Of a DNA stretch of 45,014 nt, positions 40,724 through 45,014 are shown in pieces. Source of the stretch: Clostridiales bacterium. GTDB taxonomy: Bacteria > Bacillota > Clostridia > Christensenellales > CAG-138. The notes under the pieces were generated by a model. It did no database searches. It was not told the DNA's origin and saw only the letters and a list, made by a program, of their open reading frames with translations. Within the stretch, counting starts at the first letter, position 1, and the number at the start of each line of letters is the position of its first letter. A program made the translations under genes and the position numbers. The DNA is taken from NCBI GenBank assembly GCA_918244965.1, contig CAKJYC010000014.1, positions 1-45,014 on the forward strand, written 5' to 3'.

Positions 40724-40752
40724 ATTATAACGGATTCCATGCCTGTTTGCAA
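40724..40752 (-). promoter_or_regulatory. sigma-A promoter of the pepQ-efp operon
   Basis: Minus-strand TTGCAA (40752-40747), 17 bp, TATAAT (40729-40724). Confidence 0.8.
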
Positions 40753-40762
40753 GCCCCGAACG

Positions 40763-40793
40763 AAAAAAACTGCTTTCTCTGCGGAGAAAGCAG
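40763..40793 (-). terminator. intrinsic terminator reading from an unassigned region
   Basis: CTGCTTTCTC / GAGAAAGCAG (40770-40779 / 40784-40793), loop TGCG, then seven T residues on the minus strand. The roughly 200 bp upstream on this strand hold no convincing protein gene. The 512-bp gap 40693-41204 holds this terminator, the pepQ promoter, a possibly structured region and a palindromic repeat. Confidence 0.8.
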
Positions 40794-40999
40794 CCAAACA
40801 GCACGGCGGAGCGGACGATTACGGATGGGGAGGTGTAAAGCGCCCGCAGCGCCGTGCAAGCCTGATACACGTCGTTTTGAATAAAACGGCCCGCGCACGA
40901 AGCTGCATATGTCGTACACGATGTACATTTATATAGACGTCCTGACGGCAGACAAAGTCCATTTGGGGAATACTATATTATTTTCCGTCTTCGCCCCAT

Positions 41000-41140
41000 G
41001 TGTCAAGAGAACCGTCCCCTTGTCACTCCCTTATTCGCCCGCAGGGCGTCTTCATTAGCCGCAAGCGTCTTCATTACAAAAAGGACCGCTCCATCGGAAC
41101 GGTCCCTTGTTCTGTGTCGAGGGGACGGTCCTCTTGTCAC
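41000..41140. repeat. inverted-repeat element related to 37939-38046
   Basis: Imperfect inverted copies of the ACCGTCCCC repeat lie at 41000-41026 and 41114-41140 and flank about 87 bp. The interior has two GCGTCTTCATTA linkers joined to small GC hairpins and a central GGACCG/CGGTCC hairpin (about 41082-41105). It combines both repeat types seen at 37.5-38.0 kb. Confidence 0.7.
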
Positions 41141-41162
41141 AACGTTTGTCGCTCCTTGTCAC

Positions 41163-41194
41163 GAAAAACTGCCTTCCCGATCGGGAAAGCAGTT
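41163..41194 (-). terminator. intrinsic terminator of the tilS-hpt-ftsH-PHP operon
   Basis: AACTGCTTTCCC / GGGAAGGCAGTT on the minus strand (one G-T pair), followed by TTTTT (41168-41164). Confidence 0.8.
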
Positions 41195-41204
41195 GTGAAA
41201 GCGA

Positions 41205-42035
41205 TTATGTATTCATGCGTTTGGTCAGCGTCTCGAAGGTCTGTTCGAGCGCGGGCACGCTGCGCCATGCGCAGCCGATCGGCACGCCGGGCCGGTTGTC
41301 GCCGTGGAAGTCGCTGCCGCAGGTGATTATCATCCCGTACTGCCGTGCGATCGACACGTACATTTCGGTCTGCCGCTGCGTGGAGCTCGGATAGTACGCT
41401 TCAAGTCCCATGAGTCCCATGTCGTAGAGCTCGCGGATCAGCCCGTGCGGGTTGTCGCGGATATGGCACGGATGCGCAAGGATCGGCAGTCCGTCCGCCA
41501 CATGGATCAGGTCGATGACCTGCTGCGGCGTGAAGCGCGGCTCGGTATAGTAGCCCGGCGTTCCGGGCCGCAGGTACCGCGCAAATGCGTCGCGCACGTC
41601 GTTTGCAAAGCCCGCCTTGATCAGCGCATGCGCAATGTGCAGCTTGGTCGTCACGGATTCCGGGCGGTTGACGAGCGGCTGCACGTCATAGCCCGCTTCC
41701 CTGAGCTTGCTGTAGATGATCTTGTTGCGCCGTTCGCGCCGTTCGCGCGCGATCTCCAGTGCGCGGATCAGCGTCGGGTTGTCCGGATCGACGTCGAGAC
41801 CGATGATATGCAGCTCGTGCCGCCATTCGTTGTCCATTTCGACCGCCGGAAGCACCGGCACGCCGCATTCCTTCCCCTCCTTGACCGCCTCCGGCACACC
41901 CATCATGTTGTCGTGATCGGTGAGCGCCAGGAGCTTGATCTTTGCACGTGCAGCCATGCGAACGATCTCCGTCGGCGTTGCGGTGCCGTCGGATACGATG
42001 CTGTGCGTATGCAGATCAAAGCGGTTGTCTTCCAT
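41205..42035 (-). CDS. PHP domain metal-dependent phosphoesterase
   Basis: A 276-residue protein of the PHP family with DLHTHSIVSDG (His9, His11, Asp16), ALTDHDNM, an internal glutamate in PAVEMDNEWRHELHIIGLDV, and ILAHPCH plus CGSDFHGDNRPG near the end, so the metal site looks complete. Relatives such as YciV/RnaAM act on nucleoside 3',5'-bisphosphates or RNA 5' ends; the substrate here is not certain. The gene begins three bases after the ftsH stop. Confidence 0.88.
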   Translation of the reverse strand: MEDNRFDLHTHSIVSDGTATPTEIVRMAARAKIKLLALTDHDNMMGVPEAVKEGKECGVPVLPAVEMDNEWRHELHIIGLDVDPDNPTLIRALEIARERRERRNKIIYSKLREAGYDVQPLVNRPESVTTKLHIAHALIKAGFANDVRDAFARYLRPGTPGYYTEPRFTPQQVIDLIHVADGLPILAHPCHIRDNPHGLIRELYDMGLMGLEAYYPSSTQRQTEMYVSIARQYGMIITCGSDFHGDNRPGVPIGCAWRSVPALEQTFETLTKRMNT

Positions 42036-42038
42036 GGG

Positions 42039-44069
42039 TTATGCGTTCTCTTCGGTGGGATTCTCTTCGGTCGTATGCTCTTCGGGCGCGGCGCCTTCCG
42101 GCTGCTCCGTCTCTTCGGGTTCGGGGTGCTTTTCCATCACGGTGTCCATATCCTCGCCGTTCAGCACGGCGGCAAACTGTTCGCCGGTGACGCGCTCATA
42201 CTTCAGCAGCAGCTTGGCGCATGCGTCAAGCCCTTCGCGCTTCGCGGTCAGGATCTGTTCCGCGCGCTCGAACTGGCCTTCGAGGATTGAGCGCATTTCG
42301 GCGTCGATCTTTGCAGACAGCGCCTCGGAATAGTTCTTGGCATGGCCCCAGTCCTTGGCGATGAACACCTCGGTGTCGCCGCCGAGGAAGACGGGACCGA
42401 CTGCGTCGGACATGCCGTACTCCTCGACCATCTTGCGCGCCGTCTGCGTAGCCTGCTTGAGGTCCTGCACCGCGCCGGTCGAGACGTCGGTAAACACGAT
42501 CTTTTCGGCAACGCGGCCGCCCATCGTCATGCAGATCTCGTCGAGCATGTGCGACTTGAGCATGTGATGGATGTCCTCCCTCGGCAGCGTCATGGTGTAA
42601 CCCGCCGCCCATCCGCGCGAGATGATCGAGACCTCGTGCAGATCGTCGCAGTTTTCGAGCTCGTGCGCAAGGATCGCGTGGCCGCACTCGTGGTACGCTG
42701 TGATCAGCTTATCCTTTTCAGTAACGACGCGGGACTTCTTTTCGGGTCCCATCTGCACGCGGGTGACGGCCTCTTCAAGGTCCGCCTGCGTGATCTCCCT
42801 GCGGTGATCACGCGTGCAGAGGATGGCCGCCTCGTTCAGAATGTTTTCAAGGTCCGCACCGGTAAAGTACGGTGTGCGCCGTGCAAGCGTCTTGAGGCTG
42901 ACGTCCTTTGCAAAATGCTTGTTCTTCGCGTGGACCTGCAGGATCTCCTCACGTCCCTTTACGTCAGGATAGCCGACCGTGATGCGCCGGTCGAACCGGC
43001 CGGGACGCAGCAGCGCGGGATCGAGGATGTCCGCGCGGTTCGTCGCCGCCATGACGATGATGCCCTCGTTCGCCTGGAAGCCGTCCATTTCGACAAGCAG
43101 CTGGTTTAAGGTCTGCTCGCGCTCGTCGTGACCGCCGCCGAGGCCCGCGCCGCGCTGACGGCCGACTGCGTCGATCTCGTCAATGAACACGACCGCAGGC
43201 GCGCTGCGCTTGGCGGTCTCAAAGAGATCGCGTACGCGTGAAGCGCCGACGCCGACGAACATCTCCACGAAGTCCGAGCCGGAGATCGAAAAGAACGGAA
43301 CGCCCGCCTCGCCCGCGACCGCGCGCGCCATCAGGGTTTTGCCGGTGCCGGGCGGGCCGACGAGCAGCACGCCCTTCGGGATGCGCGCGCCGTTTTCGGT
43401 GAAACGCTTGTGGTCGCGCATGAAGTCGACGACCTCCTTGAGCTCCTCCTTCTCCTCGACGAGTCCGGCAACGTCCTTGAACGTGACCTTGTCCTTGTTC
43501 GGGTCGTTGAGCCGTGCGCGCGATTTCGAGAAGTTCATCATCTGCTTGCCGCCGCCCTGCTGCCGGTAAATGAATACCATCAGCACGACCATCAGGATCA
43601 CCATCGGCAGGTACTGAATGACAAAGTACCACCACGGCGTGCCCTCCGGCAGCGCGCTCTGCATGGCGAAGCCGTAGTCGGCCGACGTCACCTTTTCGGC
43701 GTCGACGCCCGATTTCTCGGCGGCGAGCTGACGCATTTCGCGGTCAAAGACGGCGTTGTCCTTGTACAGCACAAAGTCCGCCTTGCCGGGCAGCATGCTC
43801 GCGTCGGCGGCGCTGGAGGTATAAAGGCCGTAGAACGTGCCGCCCTCGATGACCTCATAGACCGCCTTGATCTCGCCCTTGCGATAGGACTCCTTAAACT
43901 CTGCAAACTTGATCTCCTTCGGGCGGTTCGACGAACAGCCGTTCGTGACCATCAGCAGAAGCAGCGTCAGGATGACGGCCCAGATGAGTACGGTAACGAT
44001 GCGCCGTCCGGAGAAGCCCCGGTTCGGCATGTTGCCGTTGTTATTCTTGTTGTTCGGATTGAATTCCAA
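42039..44069 (-). CDS. ftsH: ATP-dependent zinc metalloprotease FtsH
   Basis: A 676-residue membrane protease. Two membrane helices (about 25-45 and 138-158) flank a short extracytoplasmic domain. The AAA+ module has [18 protein letters not shown] and the second region of homology, and the M41 domain has the zinc site HECGH. It degrades unassembled membrane proteins and regulators. The C-terminal tail is unusually rich in Glu and Pro. The start has GGAGG. It lies in the usual tilS-hpt-ftsH order. Confidence 0.97.
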   Translation of the reverse strand: MEFNPNNKNNNGNMPNRGFSGRRIVTVLIWAVILTLLLLMVTNGCSSNRPKEIKFAEFKESYRKGEIKAVYEVIEGGTFYGLYTSSAADASMLPGKADFVLYKDNAVFDREMRQLAAEKSGVDAEKVTSADYGFAMQSALPEGTPWWYFVIQYLPMVILMVVLMVFIYRQQGGGKQMMNFSKSRARLNDPNKDKVTFKDVAGLVEEKEELKEVVDFMRDHKRFTENGARIPKGVLLVGPPGTGKTLMARAVAGEAGVPFFSISGSDFVEMFVGVGASRVRDLFETAKRSAPAVVFIDEIDAVGRQRGAGLGGGHDEREQTLNQLLVEMDGFQANEGIIVMAATNRADILDPALLRPGRFDRRITVGYPDVKGREEILQVHAKNKHFAKDVSLKTLARRTPYFTGADLENILNEAAILCTRDHRREITQADLEEAVTRVQMGPEKKSRVVTEKDKLITAYHECGHAILAHELENCDDLHEVSIISRGWAAGYTMTLPREDIHHMLKSHMLDEICMTMGGRVAEKIVFTDVSTGAVQDLKQATQTARKMVEEYGMSDAVGPVFLGGDTEVFIAKDWGHAKNYSEALSAKIDAEMRSILEGQFERAEQILTAKREGLDACAKLLLKYERVTGEQFAAVLNGEDMDTVMEKHPEPEETEQPEGAAPEEHTTEENPTEENA

Positions 44070-44108
44070 TGTATCCTCCGTTCAGGGGCATGCCCCGGTT
44101 TCCCTTGA

Positions 44109-44663
44109 TCAGCTGTAGATCTCGGGCTTTAAAACGCCCACATAGGGCAGATTGCGATACTTTTGCTTATAGTCGAGGCCGTAGCCGACGACAAACTTGT
44201 TCGGAATGACAAAGCCGCAGTAGTCCGGCGTGATGTCGCACTCGCGGCGCTCCGGCTTGTCCAGGAAGCAGCAGGAGCGGATCGACGCGGGCTGACGCTC
44301 GTTCAACAGGCGCGTCAGGTAGGAAAGCGTAAGACCGCTGTCCATGATGTCCTCGGCGATCAGGACGTGCTTGCCCGTGATGCTGGTGTCCATGTCCTTG
44401 GTGATGCGCACGATGCCGCTTGTCTTCTGTGCGTCGCCGTAGCTCGAAATGCCCATAAAGTCCATCTTGGTATGGACCGTGATCGCGCGGATCAGGTCCG
44501 AGAAGAAGATGCTCGCGCCCTTCAGAACGCACAGCACGATGATCTCCTGACCGTCGTAATCCTTCGAGATCTGATCACCCAGCTCCTGCACGCGTTTTTT
44601 GATCTGTTCCTCGGAAAGAAGAACCTCTTCAATGTCCTGCGCCATGAATGCCTTGCCCCACAT
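44109..44663 (-). CDS. hpt: hypoxanthine phosphoribosyltransferase
   Basis: A 184-residue purine salvage enzyme converting hypoxanthine or guanine with PRPP to IMP or GMP. The PRPP loop reads VLIAEDIMDSGLTL and the usual VLKGASIFFSDL and VPNKF-like (IPNKFVVGYGLDY) segments are present. ATG 44663 follows GGAGG with seven-base spacing; a shorter start at MAQDIEE is possible. Confidence 0.96.
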   Translation of the reverse strand: MWGKAFMAQDIEEVLLSEEQIKKRVQELGDQISKDYDGQEIIVLCVLKGASIFFSDLIRAITVHTKMDFMGISSYGDAQKTSGIVRITKDMDTSITGKHVLIAEDIMDSGLTLSYLTRLLNERQPASIRSCCFLDKPERRECDITPDYCGFVIPNKFVVGYGLDYKQKYRNLPYVGVLKPEIYS

Positions 44664-44665
44664 AG

Positions 44666-45014
44666 TCAATCCTCCTCATAGTGATAGTGTAAAATATGAT
44701 TTGTCTCTGCGCTTACGCGCATGCGTTCGTCAATCGTGTGTCCCGCGACAAACACGATCCCGCGTCCGTCGCAGAGGACCGGCATGCCGCGTTCGAACCG
44801 CGGAACCTTGCGGTCCGTCAGGTAATCGGAGAGCAGCCTGCTCCCCCGCATGCCGAACGGCGTGAACCGGTCGCCCGTGTGCATCGTCCGGGCGGTCACG
44901 TCGCCTTCGAGCCGGTCGGCATCCACGTATGCGTCAAAGCCGCCGCAGGGGATCACGGCCCGTTCGACCGGTTCGACCGACAGCGTCCCTTGGGGCAGCC
45001 GCACGCTGCCGGAC
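44666..45014 (-). CDS. tilS: tRNA(Ile)-lysidine synthase, C-terminal part
   Basis: The frame runs off the right edge, so only about 116 C-terminal residues are visible. TGDRFTPFGMRGSRLLSDYLTDRKVPR is the typical TilS C-terminal domain pattern (GDRF.P.GM.G...L.d...d.k.pr). TilS makes lysidine at the wobble position of tRNA-Ile(CAU). The catalytic PP-loop is outside the window. hpt starts two bases after its stop. Confidence 0.88.
   Translation of the reverse strand, partial: SGSVRLPQGTLSVEPVERAVIPCGGFDAYVDADRLEGDVTARTMHTGDRFTPFGMRGSRLLSDYLTDRKVPRFERGMPVLCDGRGIVFVAGHTIDERMRVSAETNHILHYHYEED

Noticed and set aside
40725-40928. A minus-strand ORF of 67 codons upstream of pepQ
   Set aside because: It reads through a strong terminator and the pepQ promoter, has no ribosome-binding site and no recognisable sequence. 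The region is better described as noncoding.

Overview
This GC-rich window reads as a chromosomal segment of a spore-forming member of the Bacillota, class Clostridia. The evidence is the order yqfC-yqfD-phoH-ybeY-cdd-era-yqzL-recO, a perfect CIRCE operator before groES-groEL, the order tilS-hpt-ftsH, pyruvate phosphate dikinase, a NifU-like/GGGtGRT gene pair, sigma-A promoters of TTGACA/TATAAT type, and many intrinsic terminators. I cannot place it below class. Dockerin-type and leucine-rich-repeat secreted proteins fit a host-associated or biomass-associated anaerobe, but that is inference. I found no rRNA, tRNA, CRISPR array or prophage.

Layout. Positions 1-2.7 kb hold the tail of a transposase, an ABC-F ATPase behind an attenuator-like leader, and a convergent ZIP metal transporter. 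Positions 2.7-9.3 kb are mostly envelope and secreted functions: YegP, a lipoprotein lipase, a VanY-like M15 carboxypeptidase, a small secreted cysteine-hydrolase-like protein and an LRR/FN3 surface protein. Positions 9.3-17.1 kb (minus strand) carry ppdK and the tightly overlapping yqfC-to-recO operon. Positions 17.2-19.1 kb encode a dockerin protein whose 5'-nucleotidase domain has lost its metal-binding motifs. Positions 19.3-24.9 kb hold groES-groEL, rpsT, and an rqcH-rdgB-phosphoesterase operon. Positions 25-28.7 kb hold two tandem S11 D,D-carboxypeptidases and an NlpC/P60 protein. Positions 28.7-31.6 kb hold the NifU-like/GGGtGRT pair followed by a DUF2804 gene. Positions 31.6-34.5 kb hold a lysoplasmalogenase, rmuC and a zinc-ribbon regulator. 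Positions 34.5-37.5 kb hold an S9 peptidase and a DUF2877 protein. Positions 37.5-38.1 kb form a cluster of small palindromic repeats. The rest (minus strand) is the pepQ-efp-CD1247 operon, a second palindrome cluster, and tilS-hpt-ftsH-PHP.

The most interesting points are: the leader upstream of the ABC-F gene; a roughly 90-nt structured repeat found after both groEL and rpsT, with a stem that appears to covary; the degenerate dockerin-nucleotidase; an Asp-to-Asn change at residue 97 of RqcH; palindromic repeats that supply the end of a coding sequence; and a gene whose Shine-Dalgarno is the arm of its neighbour's terminator. The NifU-like/GGGtGRT pair is the best candidate for a conserved but poorly described system. 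All assignments come from reading the sequence; no database search was run.
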